This document shows, in pieces, positions 44,126 to 54,661 of a stretch of DNA of 64,000 nt. This DNA comes from Pseudozyma flocculosa PF-1 (taxonomy: Eukaryota > Basidiomycota > Ustilaginomycetes > Ustilaginales > Ustilaginaceae), in assembly GCF_000417875.1 (NCBI RefSeq), contig NW_006920880.1, forward strand, positions 581,889 through 645,888, given 5' to 3'. The position numbers and the translations under genes were made by a program. The notes under the pieces were generated by a model that ran no database searches, was not told the origin of the DNA, and saw only the letters and a program-made list of their open reading frames with translations. Each line of letters starts with the position of its first letter. Within the stretch, counting starts at the first letter, position 1.

Positions 44126-44761
44126 CGGTACAACAAGACAGAAAGTTGGAACTTGATGCAGCCCCTGGACCTCAACATGGCTGGGCACTGTAGCAGCTGT
44201 TGCCTGTTGCATGTCAGTCCAACTTGCAGAGTATGCTTCTCACATAGATGACACAAGAGGGCTGTCCAGCAGACCGACCTCTTCATCTCAAAACCTCAGG
44301 CTGTTGCAGCAATCTTGCTTCAAGTCAGCACGAGCGCGGTAGCTCTTCGAGCTTGCTCGTCATCAGAAGCTCGATTCCGCCCAGACCTCACAGCACACCT
44401 GCATCCACGCCTCGAAAGGACTGATGAAAACCAAATGATTGTCAGGAGGGGCACTCGTTGGGCAGACACAATGCTGGTGATGGGCAAGCAGAGGGCAAGG
44501 GAGCGGGAAACAGTGCACAAGGTCATAGGACAAAACGAGGGGCGGGGGGCAAGGGGGTATATCGTTCGTGTACCGACTCTTGTCTAGCGCGGCCGCGCTC
44601 GCGGGACGACGAGCGAATCAGGTAGGACTCATGACAGTGCGGATGGTCGGGAAGAGATGTATGGATGATGACATGCCGGATGCTGTTGAATGATGGACTG
44701 GATGCTGCTTGAAGGTCGTTCTCGTACCGGTTCCTCTACCTCGCGCCGGGCCTCTCTCTGC

Positions 44762-46549
44762 CTACCTCTTCCTGCCGAAGAGCTTGGAGAGACCTTTTGA
44801 AGGTGTCGTGGCTGCACTGCCGTGAGATGCCAACGAAGGCTCGCTGAGGCGGGCGGCACCGGCTGTGGCCCCGCCGCTGCGGAGGTCCCTGGAGCTGCTG
44901 CTGGCGACGGAAGCAGTGCCGGAGCGGTTTGAGAGCGGGGGCGAGTAGATGCCGCCGTTGCCGTCGCGGTAGCTCAGGTGGGACACCTCGCTCCTGCTCT
45001 CGATCCTCTGCAGCCGCTCCGGCCTGGTCCCGCGCATCGACGATGACGACGACGACGATGACGACGAGGCCATGGCCGACGAGGTCGACTTCTTCTTGAG
45101 GAGGGAGCTGATCTTGCCGCCGCCGCCGGACTTGTGCGGGTCCTGGGCGAGGAACTTTGCTTCGGCGGCGAGGATGCTGACGGGTTCCTCGTCGTCGCCG
45201 CCGCGGCGGCTGCTGCGCAACGATCGGCCCTTGCGCTCCATTTCGGCGCGCGCGGCGGCGAGCTGCGCTGCTCGTAGCCTCTCGGGGTTGCGCGTGAGGC
45301 GCTCGAACTGCTCCTTGGAGAGGCCCTGCTCTGCGAGGTAGTAGGTCGAGAGCAGCGGGGGCAGGTCGTCGATGACTTCGGCCTCGGCGGCATCGGCGTC
45401 GTAGTGCGTGGGCGCCTGGCCGAGCTCCTCGTCGAGGCCGCAGGTGATCTTGGACGTCTTGGCGCGTCGCAGCAGCTCGCGCGGCTCGAGCTCGTTGGAC
45501 AGGCTCGAGTTTGAGCTGTGGCTGAGGACCGAGGGTGGGCCGCTGTGGTTCAAGGAATGGCGCCCAGAGTCTGGCTGGGACCGCACGTCGTCGAAGCCGT
45601 CGTGCTCGTGCGAGAGACTGGGCGGCGAAAAGGCAAAGGGGTGGTCGCCGTCGTTCGAGACGACGCTCGCGATCTCGTCGCGCCTCGGCATCAGGGTGGC
45701 GATCGAGGCCTTGCTGCGAATGGTTCCGGGCATGCCGGCGTGGTGCTGCGAGGATGCTGATGGCGGGTACTGCGACGCGGCGGTCGGGGCCCTTGTACCG
45801 TGCCAATCAAACTCGTCCAGCACCGAGAGCGGGGCGTTCTGAGCGGGCGGGAGGTCGGCGGCGGCTGTCGATCGCGACGGCGGCGATGGAAAGTTGTCGA
45901 CAGCCAGCGTCAGGCTTTCTCGCCGCTGCGGGGCCGATGTGTCGGCGGCATTGGAGCAGGTGCGCCGTCTGCTTCCGGCCAGGCGCTGCTCGCCATCGAG
46001 GGCAAGAGCCGCCATTGCTGCTGTCGTATCGGGGACGGGCACGTCTGGGAGCATCTTGCCGTGTGCCGGCTCCATGGGTGCCGTCGACGGCCGCAGTCTT
46101 TGCGCGCGCCGCTTGGTCCCGATCGGGCGGAGGCCGGTCGTCGTCGAGCTTTCGCGCGTCACAGCGGTGGGTGTCATAAACTTGACCCTGGTCCTGGGCG
46201 CGGCGGCGGAGGCGACGTGTTGCAAGCTGTCGAGGTCCGAGTCGTCCTCGTACGGCGTCTGTTGGCCGAGCTCGCTGGCGTAGTCCGAGTTGGCGTAGCC
46301 GTAGCCGTTGCCGTCGCGGTCGCGAAGGCCGATGGACGAAGGTATGGACTCGGCGTGCGTCGAGACGCTGTACGACAGGCTGGGCGAGCTGCTGTTGGTG
46401 ACGTCGTAGTCGGCATCGTCGAGCTCCGCGTAGGGCGCACGGTGGCTGAAGCTGTCCTGAAGGTGGCCGAGGCGCGAGGTGTAGTCCATCGGGACGTACT
46501 CCTTGCGCGCGGGAAGGCAATCCCCGTGCACGACAACCAAGTCGTTCAT
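44762..46549 (-). CDS. Unrecognised low-complexity protein with basic C terminus
   Basis: 595 residues in one exon from the first in-frame ATG (46549, MNDLVVVHGDCLPARKEYVP). The frame stays open upstream to about 46645 but without an ATG, so an upstream exon joined at a CAG near 46635 cannot be excluded. The composition is Ser/Ala/Arg/Pro-rich and largely disordered. A denser region at about 390-450 (SKITCGLDEELGQAP, DDLPPLLSTYYLAEQGLSKE, LRAAQLAAARAEMERKG) may be helical and is the best candidate for a conserved core. A serine homopolymer follows, and the protein ends SKGLSKLFGRKR. There are many potential phosphorylation sites and no membrane segment or catalytic motif. I cannot name a family; a cytoskeletal, polarity or signalling adaptor would fit the composition but is only a guess. 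Confidence 0.6.
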   Translation of the reverse strand: MNDLVVVHGDCLPARKEYVPMDYTSRLGHLQDSFSHRAPYAELDDADYDVTNSSSPSLSYSVSTHAESIPSSIGLRDRDGNGYGYANSDYASELGQQTPYEDDSDLDSLQHVASAAAPRTRVKFMTPTAVTRESSTTTGLRPIGTKRRAQRLRPSTAPMEPAHGKMLPDVPVPDTTAAMAALALDGEQRLAGSRRRTCSNAADTSAPQRRESLTLAVDNFPSPPSRSTAAADLPPAQNAPLSVLDEFDWHGTRAPTAASQYPPSASSQHHAGMPGTIRSKASIATLMPRRDEIASVVSNDGDHPFAFSPPSLSHEHDGFDDVRSQPDSGRHSLNHSGPPSVLSHSSNSSLSNELEPRELLRRAKTSKITCGLDEELGQAPTHYDADAAEAEVIDDLPPLLSTYYLAEQGLSKEQFERLTRNPERLRAAQLAAARAEMERKGRSLRSSRRGGDDEEPVSILAAEAKFLAQDPHKSGGGGKISSLLKKKSTSSAMASSSSSSSSSSMRGTRPERLQRIESRSEVSHLSYRDGNGGIYSPPLSNRSGTASVASSSSRDLRSGGATAGAARLSEPSLASHGSAATTPSKGLSKLFGRKR

Positions 46550-49500
46550 TGGAGCTGGCGGAGGAGCAGGGCCGAGAGAAGAGCCCAGGTCGTTGACGAG
46601 ATGGGAACGCCGCAGCAGCGAGCGCGAGCTGTTGTCGTCTGGCAAGGGGCTCTAGATGGAGGAACAGGATCAAGGGGCACGTCGAGGAGGTGCTGAGGCC
46701 AAAGAGATCGCCGTGCCTTTTTGACGGACGGAGTGCCGACGCAGGCAAAGATCGAAGGCTACGGGGCGTCGAGCGGTGGGCGGTGGGCTGTTCGTTGGTG
46801 AGATTGATGTACTCGCAGCAGCGTGGTGGTGGATCAGCCGTGGGCCTGGAGAGAAGGCGGCGCGGAAAGGACGGGGTGCAAAGACGGGGATTGCGGTGGG
46901 TCCGGAGATGATGTCCTTGGCTGGCCTCTAATGAGGCAGGGGAGGAAGAGCTACTCGGAGCAGTCTCGTACGGCCTTGCTCAGACAGCGGAGGGGTGGGT
47001 GGGCCTAACCTGACCTGACCTGACCGGCGAGCGTAACGAGGGAGCCACGGCGAAGTCGGCGGTGTGGGAAGCTCGACGAGGTCCTCGTGCCTTTTCTTTC
47101 CTGCGTCGTTGGCAGGAAAAGTCAAGAGAGGACGAGGGGACAAAGGCACAAAGCGCAGGAGATGCGCGATGCGTGGGACCGGGCAGCCAGGCGGGCCAAC
47201 AGGAAGCCAGGCACCGTACACTGTAGGAGGATGCTCGAGGCAAAGCGTCGTTGCAGCAGGATGGGGTGATGGTCGGGCCGTTGTGAAGCGCACAAACGGC
47301 GTCAACGGCTCCCAGGGATGGTACGCCACATAGCTGCCGGGGCGCTGCCTGTAGGCGCAGCAGGGTCAAGCAGCTCCGTGCCAGCGTTCGGGACGGATAG
47401 CAGTCCGGCCCTTTGCGGTGGTGACGACGACGACCGCAGGCAGATGGGCAGAATAAGATAGGGTCAACCGCCGATGAATCGAATGTGGGGAGAGGTTGGT
47501 TAGAGGGACGCAACCCTTTGGCCAACGGTCAGTGTGAAGGCGTTCGTTGTCGCTGCGGGTGGCTCAACCTGCGCAACGGTGGCCTGGACAGCGGCAGCGC
47601 ACACACGGTACATATGGAGCCGCCACCACCCAAAGCAGGCGGGCAGGCAGGCAGGCATGCAGGGTTTGCGTGCGTGTGTGCGTGCGTGTCATGTATGGAG
47701 GGTGTGTGAGAGCTGCTCGTCGTGCGACTTGGACTGGACTCCACTGCTCCTGCAGCCACCGCAAACGAGGGGCGAACCAGAGTGTCGGTTTGGCCGACTG
47801 GCCGAAACGGAAGCGGACCCGCTCCGTCGTCGTCAACAAGCAAGTCGTCACACAGGCAAAACGCCCTTTGCCTTGCCTCCGACCTCGACTGGACCGCGCG
47901 CCTTTTGCGCCTTGCTTGGCGGTCGGTCGCTGCCGGTCGTCGGAGATTCGGCAGCGGGACCAGAGAGGGGCTTTCATGGCTTGCATGGCCAGGCCTGCAT
48001 GGCCAGGCCTGCATGGCCGAACCAATGACGGCGGATCGGGCCGGCCGACTGTAGTAAGTACAACAGTACCTTGGCAGGACCATGGGCGGAGGTCGAAAGA
48101 GTGGGACGCCACCATGGGAGCCAGCCGATGCAAAGGGCCCTGCAAACTAGGGACGCGTGCGGCCTTTCATGGCCAGGGATGGCGACCGACATCGGCGTTA
48201 GGCAGGCAGCAGGTCAGGAAGGGCCGGGCCAGCGATCCAACCACAGCTCACGATCTAAAGCGTTCCGCTTCCGACCGACCGACCAATGACCCCTGAGGTG
48301 GGCCAGGCTACGCTTGGAGCTCAGAATCGAAATGTGAGACCGCGTGGTCGCGACCCAGTCCAGCCACAGTCGGACCTCCCGAGGACATGGCCGCACGCGG
48401 GCAGCGGTCTCGCCCCGGTCCGCCTGGTCTGCCCGTCCCTTGCTCTGCTTGGTCTCGTCCTGAAAAGCGGCGCGGGGCTTTCGGCGTCGAAAGGCTGTTG
48501 GAAAGGATGGGAGCCACAGCCAGGCCTCTTCTTTGCACGATGAGCGGGCGTACTCCGTCGAGCGATGGGCTGGCGGCGGACCAGTCCAGGTACCCACGCC
48601 CTGCGGGTGGCTGCCTGGCTGCCTGCTCGCAGCGCACAGCCGCCGCGTGGGCCCAATCATCGGCGGCGTTCTTGCCGCAGACCTCGGGCCGATCAACACA
48701 ACAGGGCCGACGACCATCGGATGGGTTCCGGCGCACGCTTCGTAATAATGGCAGACAGGCAAGGACCGACAGGCCGGTAGAGACGCACACAGGTCAACAC
48801 GAACGCTCGAGCCTGCCTTGGGGGACAGGAGGGACCCTGAACGCCAAACGTTAGCCGAGGGCGGAACAAGGCGTTTTTTTGGGGGGGCCGAGGGAGGTAC
48901 GTTGGATGTCGTCGACCGCCAACAGCGTCTCGGTACGGCAAGAAGAGGTTACGCCCCGCCAGGCCCCTGCTTTTCGTGCCATCGCCGAGGTCCACGGGCC
49001 TGGTCCGCGGCGGGAACAGAGAGAAGATCTACCGTGCCCAGCCAGTCGAGAGGAAGCCAAGCTGAGGAGCGCAGCGAGATACCAGGCCGGACCTGCCATG
49101 CTTGCTGCCGGGCCACCTCTTCTGTCGCTTGGTGCTCTGCCGTGTCAACCGCAGCGGCAACCTTTGGCCGGCCGGCTGGCTGGCTGTGCGGCAATGCAAG
49201 CCTCCAACCCTGGGAAGCGGACCACGTTGCTACCGGATTGTAGCGCCCGAGCGCCACCGTCCCGTCAGGCTACTTAGCAAGCAAGCAGCAGCATGTACCG
49301 GTAGGTAGCTATCTATGTCATACACGGACGGATCAGACTTGAGACGGAGACGAAGAGGCCGAATCACCGCTGCACCTCTCTCTTTTGCCCACATATGTAC
49401 AACACTCTTCTGGCTGCCGGCCTGAGATAGCCCGCGACGGGATCGAGCCCCCTTGCACCCCGCACCTTCAATTGACCAGCCGTGGCCAGCGGTTCGGCGG

Positions 49501-50798
49501 CGGGCTCTTCCTTTGTCCGTAGCGTCGAGTGGCGTGTGCCTGCGTCCAAAGGGTCGATCGGAGCCCAAGACGAGGGGGGACCCTGCCCCGCCCAGCCAGT
49601 CGTCCTCGAACCTGACTCGCTCGTCCAAGATCACCTCTCTCCGCCAGAACTCCCCTACGAACCCTTTCGAGGTCCGCCCACCTCTGCCCGCCTGACAAGG
49701 TGGATGATGAAAGCACGCCTCCTTTTCCTCATTTCGATCGCCCGACACGTTCTGCGGCCGCAAGGTGGGAATTGGGCCGAGATCCAGAGGAGAAAGCGCG
49801 GCTTGCAGTTGGCTCAATTGTGCGTGCGGCCGATCGCCGCATCTGTAGGTCGATGTCTCGGTGCAAGGCAACCAAGGGAGAGAGTAGTAGTCGCCAGGCA
49901 GTAGTTGCGGTGGTTCGGCTTCGACGACGACGACGACGAGCCACGGATGTCCAATCGATCCAACCAACCGGTGAGGACAACGACAACAAAGCAAGGACGA
50001 CGACGGCGACGACGAGGCAGCGCGAGCGGCCGGCCGTTGTCGGTCCTTTTCGGTGCGCAAGACGCCACAAAAAAAGCTTTGCTTGCTCGCACCGCCACCC
50101 CCACCTCGCCTTTTGCCGCCGTGAGAAAAATGCAGGCAGACGAAAAATCACCGACGATTCGCGGCCGGTCGTCGATGCTCCATTATTGAGGGAGACCTCC
50201 GATCGACGAGGGACGATCCACCGTCGTATCGTTCAGGTCTTGTCATGCCGCACACGAAAGCGTCATGGCCGTCTGCTGGGGCTACGAGCTGGCCGCCTTC
50301 ACCGTAAAGCCGCCCACACGGCGTCCTTTGAGGGAGAGGGGAGGACCAAGACCGAGCAAGCAAGACCAAGCAAGAGCGCAGCCACGCGGCGGTGTGCTTG
50401 GCGTCTTTCGCCAAACCTGACCACGCAAGGGGCTTGTTTGAGCTTCGAGAAGAAGACAAACTCAAATGGAAAGGGCCAATTTGGATGCCTGCCCGCTGCG
50501 TGCGGGCAAAGGAGGCGCAGGCAGGAAAAAGGCAGACCGACTACCTCTGGCCTGCGTGCAGACAACGCGGGAACCGCATCACCCACCTCACCCCCTTGCA
50601 TCCCGCGAACGGACTCAGGACCGGCCAGGTCGGAGCCGCACGCACACACACACGCACAAGCGCACCTTCAGCGTATCGGTCAGCCGGAGATGAGATGCTG
50701 GGGCAGAGGTCGTGTTCATGATGATTGTCTTTTCGCCTCTGCACAACGCCGCCAGCGAGGTGCTGAGCGAGCAAGAGAAGGGCGAATGTCGTCTTGTC
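46550..50798. other. 4.2-kb gene-free region
   Basis: No conserved or splice-connectable frame on either strand. It contains GGCA repeats near 47638-47655, a 14-bp direct repeat at 47983-48018, and poly-T/poly-G runs near 48873-48886. The left part holds the promoter of the low-complexity protein gene. The segment before 50799 is the 3' flank of UTP21. Confidence 0.55.
47983..48018. repeat. 14-bp direct repeat, about 2.6 copies
   Basis: Tandem units GCATGGCCAGGCCT (47983-47996, 47997-48010), then the first eight bases again. It lies in intergenic DNA. Confidence 0.9.
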
Positions 50799-53700
50799 TC
50801 AGGTCATAGGAAGGTTGCGGAGGAACGACAGCGTGCCCAGGCAGTGCTCGAGGAGGTCCACCACCCGCTTGCTCTCGCGGTGGTTGGCCGAGATGCACTC
50901 TGCCAGCGCACTCGCCAGCTCCCTGCCCTCGTCCCCCTCGCCCTCATCCTCATCCTCGTCTTGGCCTTCGCTCTCGTCGACGCCACGCCCGTCCTGCCGG
51001 CGCGATCCGTCCGGCCTGACGCCGTACTGGATCAGCACGTCCGAGTGGATGCGCAGGAAGAGCGAGAGGAGCGCCTGGACGGCCTCGTAGTCGCGCTGCT
51101 GGTTGAGCCGCTTGGTGAGGGTGCGCAGGAACAGCGTCAGGTCCGAGGGAAGCGTGAGCGAGCGCACCTCGGCATCCAGCGCCGGCACCGAGAGCGTCTC
51201 GAGGTAGAGGAAGAAGCCCGTCGCATCGTCCGACGCCGCGACCGCCTTCATGCGCTGCACAAAGTCGCTGTCGAACGTCAGCCCGCCCGAGGAGCCGCCG
51301 CCAAAGTGCGTCAACCTCCTCGACCTCGCCGCAGCCTCGTCCTCGCCGTCGGCCGCGCCAGCAGAAGCATCGGCGGCGCCCGGCGCAAACTCAAATGTCG
51401 TCCCCGCCTTCTGCGGGAGGAAGAAGGGCGCCTTCTCGGGAGCCTTGGGTGCCTCCTTGGGCTTGTTGCGCTTCTTGATCGTGTCGAGGTTGAGCAACGT
51501 CATCCAGCGCGACCGCGGCATCGTCGACAGCGTCACGAGCCTCTCGCCGTCGGCGTCGACGAGCTGCGGCGGCGAGGTGTAGGTGCGCTGCAGCACGGCC
51601 TCGCCCGCGTCGAGGGTGGCCAGAGCCTCGTCCTCGATCTCGCCCTGCACCGTCGGCAGCGCCACTTCATCGTCCTCTTCCTCATCGTCGTCATCGTGTT
51701 CGCCCACGACGCGCGCAGCCTCGTCGAGGCCGCGGAGGGCCACGTTGGTGAACTGCGCCTTGTTGGCCCAGAGGAAGATGCCGACGCTGTCGACGTGCGA
51801 CGTGGCGAGGAAGTCGCCCGTGGGCGAAAACGACAGGCTGGTGGCGATCGACGCCGTCTTGAAGGCGTCGACCATGCGGCCGCTGGGGATGTCAAAAGTG
51901 CGGATCACGCTGTCCATCGACGTCGTCACGATCCACCGCGCGTCTGAGGACACGGTAACGTCGAGGATGCGGCCGCGGAAGCCAGCAAACTCTCGCACCG
52001 TCCTGCGAGTCTCGATGTCGACGAGGCGCAGGACGAGGTCGTCGCAGATGATGGCAAGCAGGTTGGAGCCGCGATGCAACTCGATGGCCGAGATGCCCGA
52101 GGGGAGCGTCGAGGTATGCAGCAGCTCGGTCGTGGTAAAGTCAAAGTAGTGGAGGCGGCCATCGATGGTGCTGACAACGCAGAGGCGGTTGAGCGCGTCG
52201 GTCGCCACGCCCGTCACTGCGCTGCCCTTGCCCTTGGCCTTGAGCGCCGTCAGCGCGCGTTTGCTACCGGCAGGATGCTCCTTGGCCCGCTGCTTGGCCA
52301 TCGGATCTTGGGGCCGCGTGTCGTAGGTGCGTCGGTGGATGTAACTTTGCATGTTGTACGCCTCAACGAGCCCCTCGCTGTTGCCGACGAGGGCAAAGTT
52401 GCCGCATGCACTGACACAGCCCGTCCTCGCCTCGGCCGGAATCTTCTTGGACTGCGACGCGGCGAGCGCGGAGCTGCCCATGCGCTTGTCGCGGACAGTC
52501 CAGGTGTGGCCGAACTGGAGGCCCTGGTGGGTGGTCAGCACGTCGTCCCAGTCGCGCGACCGCGTGTTGCTGTAGGAAATGGCCGAGGCGGGCGGTAGCT
52601 TGAGCGAGGCCACCGAGACCGAAAGCTGGTTGGACTTCTTCTGGAGGTGGCCCTGGCTCAGCTCGAAGCTGCGGCTGTCGCGTACGACGCTGATGCAGCG
52701 GAGGCTGCGGTCTCGCCCGGCGCTGAGGACGTTCTTGCCGTCCTCACCGTAGTAGCGGATGAGATGGGGCGGCTGGTGGTGGCCGCCGCGCATCTTGAGC
52801 AGCCGAGGAGGGATTGTCGGGCTCTCAAAGAACCACTGCTTGAACGAGTTGTCGCCGCCGGACGAAACCAGGAGGGCCTGGCCGGGAACAAACTCGATGG
52901 AGCCGACAGGCCCCTCGTGCGCCTCGCGGAGGGAGTGGGAGAGCTTGGGACCTGGCCGCTGGCCGGTGCTCGTAGACGGAGCGCCGGCCGAGGCGGAAGG
53001 GTCGAGGTCGAAGATGGAAATGTTGCCGGTGTTGGTCGCGATGGCCATCGTGTGAGCTCGGCCGTCGTTGCGGAAGCTGATGGACCCCGAAGAGAGGCCG
53101 CCCTCGACATGAAGGGAAAAGAGGGGCTCGTCGAGGCGGACGTCGTGTACGAGCACATCGCCGTCGGCGAACCCGATGGCAACGACATCGACGGCAGGAG
53201 TCTGGGTGAGGCAGACGATGGCGCCTCCGGCCACGGCGTCGGCGGACGCGGAGCTGCGGGCATGCTTCTTGAGGTCGGCGGAGTCGAAGCTGTGGATGAG
53301 GGAGCCGGTGCGGATGTTCCAGATCTGCAGCTCGCCTGAAGCGGAGCCGACGAGGACCTTGTTGAGGTAGGTGGCGGGATGAAGCACCGATGTGGCCACA
53401 AACGTCGAGGGAAAGTCGAGTCTGCGGATGAGCTCGGTGGTGGCGAGCGACCAGATAAACATGGATCTGCCGTCTGCCGACAGCGAGATGATGGAATCGC
53501 CAAAGACGAGCAGCGACGAGAGCTGGGTGCCTTCCGGGGAGGAAGGAGCCGAGGACGACGAGGAAGAGTCGGAGCTGGCGCCGTCATCGCCGTCGCCGTC
53601 GCTGTCGCTGTCGCTATCACCATCGCTGTCCTGGTCCATTTCGTCGCCTGCGCCGGTTCTGAGCGCAGAGTCGATCGACGCGTCGACAGTGTCGTATACG

Positions 53701-54086
53701 GCGACCGTCTTTCCTCGGACAAAGCGGTAGACCTTTGTCCCGGCGGCTGCAAGTACGCTATCGGGCGAGGTGGAGATGGCGAGGGCCGAGATGGGAGCGG
53801 GGAGCGAAGGGCCGACAAAGAGGAGGGTCATGCGTTCTGCCTCCCACATGGCCCAGCTGTCGCCGAGGCAGGTGATGACGTTGAGATCGGGCCGCGTAGC
53901 ATCCTTGCCACCGAAGCGGGTCTGAAGCACAAAGGGGACGTCGTTGGAGATGAGGCCAAGGGCCCGAAAGGGGGCAAAGAGGCGCTGCTTGGAGATGAGG
54001 GCCTTTTGCTTGGAGCGTGCGAGCGCCTGCGGGTCGACGTCGTGGCGTTGCCGCTTCGCAGACGGCGTCCTATCGGGCGCCGGCAT
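50799..54086 (-). CDS. UTP21: U3 snoRNP / small-subunit processome WD40 protein Utp21 (WDR36)
   Basis: A single exon of 1095 residues. Utp21 is a tandem-beta-propeller protein of the UtpB subcomplex in the nucleolar SSU processome, needed for 18S rRNA processing. The N terminus (RLFAPFRALGLISNDVPF, FGGKDATRPDLNVITCLGDS) is characteristic, and many WD repeats follow across about 60-720, including LVFGDSIISLSADGRSMFIW, DARWIVTTSMDSVIRTFDIP and SLSFSPTGDFLATSHVDSVG. After an acidic stretch, the C-terminal Utp21 domain begins near 810 and contains LTKRLNQQRDYEAVQALLS. An acidic insertion of Asp/Ser/Gly (about 152-180) lies between early blades. The ATG at 54086 was chosen because the frame extends further only from non-ATG codons. 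The gene is divergent from HAS1. Confidence 0.93.
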   Translation of the reverse strand: MPAPDRTPSAKRQRHDVDPQALARSKQKALISKQRLFAPFRALGLISNDVPFVLQTRFGGKDATRPDLNVITCLGDSWAMWEAERMTLLFVGPSLPAPISALAISTSPDSVLAAAGTKVYRFVRGKTVAVYDTVDASIDSALRTGAGDEMDQDSDGDSDSDSDGDGDDGASSDSSSSSSAPSSPEGTQLSSLLVFGDSIISLSADGRSMFIWSLATTELIRRLDFPSTFVATSVLHPATYLNKVLVGSASGELQIWNIRTGSLIHSFDSADLKKHARSSASADAVAGGAIVCLTQTPAVDVVAIGFADGDVLVHDVRLDEPLFSLHVEGGLSSGSISFRNDGRAHTMAIATNTGNISIFDLDPSASAGAPSTSTGQRPGPKLSHSLREAHEGPVGSIEFVPGQALLVSSGGDNSFKQWFFESPTIPPRLLKMRGGHHQPPHLIRYYGEDGKNVLSAGRDRSLRCISVVRDSRSFELSQGHLQKKSNQLSVSVASLKLPPASAISYSNTRSRDWDDVLTTHQGLQFGHTWTVRDKRMGSSALAASQSKKIPAEARTGCVSACGNFALVGNSEGLVEAYNMQSYIHRRTYDTRPQDPMAKQRAKEHPAGSKRALTALKAKGKGSAVTGVATDALNRLCVVSTIDGRLHYFDFTTTELLHTSTLPSGISAIELHRGSNLLAIICDDLVLRLVDIETRRTVREFAGFRGRILDVTVSSDARWIVTTSMDSVIRTFDIPSGRMVDAFKTASIATSLSFSPTGDFLATSHVDSVGIFLWANKAQFTNVALRGLDEAARVVGEHDDDDEEEDDEVALPTVQGEIEDEALATLDAGEAVLQRTYTSPPQLVDADGERLVTLSTMPRSRWMTLLNLDTIKKRNKPKEAPKAPEKAPFFLPQKAGTTFEFAPGAADASAGAADGEDEAAARSRRLTHFGGGSSGGLTFDSDFVQRMKAVAASDDATGFFLYLETLSVPALDAEVRSLTLPSDLTLFLRTLTKRLNQQRDYEAVQALLSLFLRIHSDVLIQYGVRPDGSRRQDGRGVDESEGQDEDEDEGEGDEGRELASALAECISANHRESKRVVDLLEHCLGTLSFLRNLPMT

Positions 54087-54428
54087 GGTGTGAGCGTGGC
54101 AATGGCGATGGCGATGGCGAGAGACCGAGCGAAGGGAGGAGCAACGAGCAGATGGCGATGGCGGTGAAGGAGAAGGAGTTGCGGATCGGTCGAGGCGGGC
54201 AGGCAAGAAGGCGGTCCAGGGTCAGAGGGCCCAGCCAAGCCGGCGAAGAAAGAAAAATCCGCGAGCGAGGGCCTGTGGCCGTCGAGGTTGGAAAATTGGG
54301 CAGGCCTCTGACTTGGCAATTTCATTGAGTCGCATCGCAGGATCGACTTGGTCAGCAAGAGGTCGCTTTGAATTCGTTCGACCAGGAACCCGGCGCGGAA
54401 CTCGGGAGCGCAAAAATGGCGCTGGCCC

Positions 54429-54445
54429 AAATTTTTGGAAATTTG
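54429..54445. promoter_or_regulatory. RRPE-like A/T element
   Basis: AAATTTTTGGAAATTTG; its reverse complement contains AAAAATTT, the core of the yeast rRNA-processing element found in promoters of ribosome-biogenesis genes. Function here is inferred from the two flanking genes. Confidence 0.45.
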
Positions 54446-54630
54446 TGGGACGCCGGGCGCCTCCCCGCAGGCTCTCTGCTGAGGCCAGGCCAGCCTGGCT
54501 TTTTTCTTCGCTCGCGAGCAAGCAGCGCCCGCTTGGCCGCCCCTTCATCGCCTCGATCCTCTGTCACGACCACGACCACCGCCACCACCACCAAGCAATA
54601 CCGCAGGCGGACACTACCGTCACATCTCCA

Positions 54631-54648
54631 CCCCCCCCCCCCCCCCCC
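54631..54648. repeat. Poly-C run of 18 before the HAS1 start
   Basis: Eighteen consecutive C, then T and five more C, 14 bases upstream of the HAS1 ATG. It is a likely site of length variation or sequencing error. Confidence 0.95.
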
Positions 54649-54661
54649 TCCCCCGGTCACC

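Larger units (their letters stand above)
40697..44761. other. 4.1-kb gene-free region with transposon-like relic
   Basis: No intact conserved gene. The part near 40697 is the promoter of the orphan gene. A 12-bp GACGTCC-type triplication lies at about 41817-41851, and a 28-bp tandem duplication at 42035-42090. Bases about 42880-44330 are much less GC-rich, and 43540-44125 contain no CpG at all. A broken frame runs on the minus strand at 43229-43801. From about 44330 the sequence returns to the usual composition. Confidence 0.6.
54087..54661. promoter_or_regulatory. Bidirectional promoter of UTP21 and HAS1
   Basis: 575 bp separate the two start codons. The segment has A/T-rich words unusual for this DNA (AAATTTTT and GGAAATTTG near 54429-54445, GAAAATTGG near 54291, AGAAAAATCC near 54251), resembling the RRPE element of ribosome-biogenesis promoters in yeast. 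An 18-C homopolymer lies just before the HAS1 start. Confidence 0.6.

Noticed and set aside
46550..46645. N-terminal extension of the low-complexity protein gene
   Set aside because: The frame is open but contains no ATG, and no upstream exon with a convincing ATG and donor was found before about 47329.
49428..49506. Minus-strand tRNA-like signal: B-box-like GGCTCGATCCC and a 7-bp end pairing (AGCCCGC/GCGGGCT)
   Set aside because: The T stem has a mismatch, there is no A box or D arm after the first seven bases, no anticodon stem can be formed, and no T-run terminator follows.
50712..51947. Long plus-strand open frame of about 400 codons
   Set aside because: It lies antisense to UTP21, lacks family motifs, and has the Arg/Leu/Val-rich composition typical of shadow frames in GC-rich genes.
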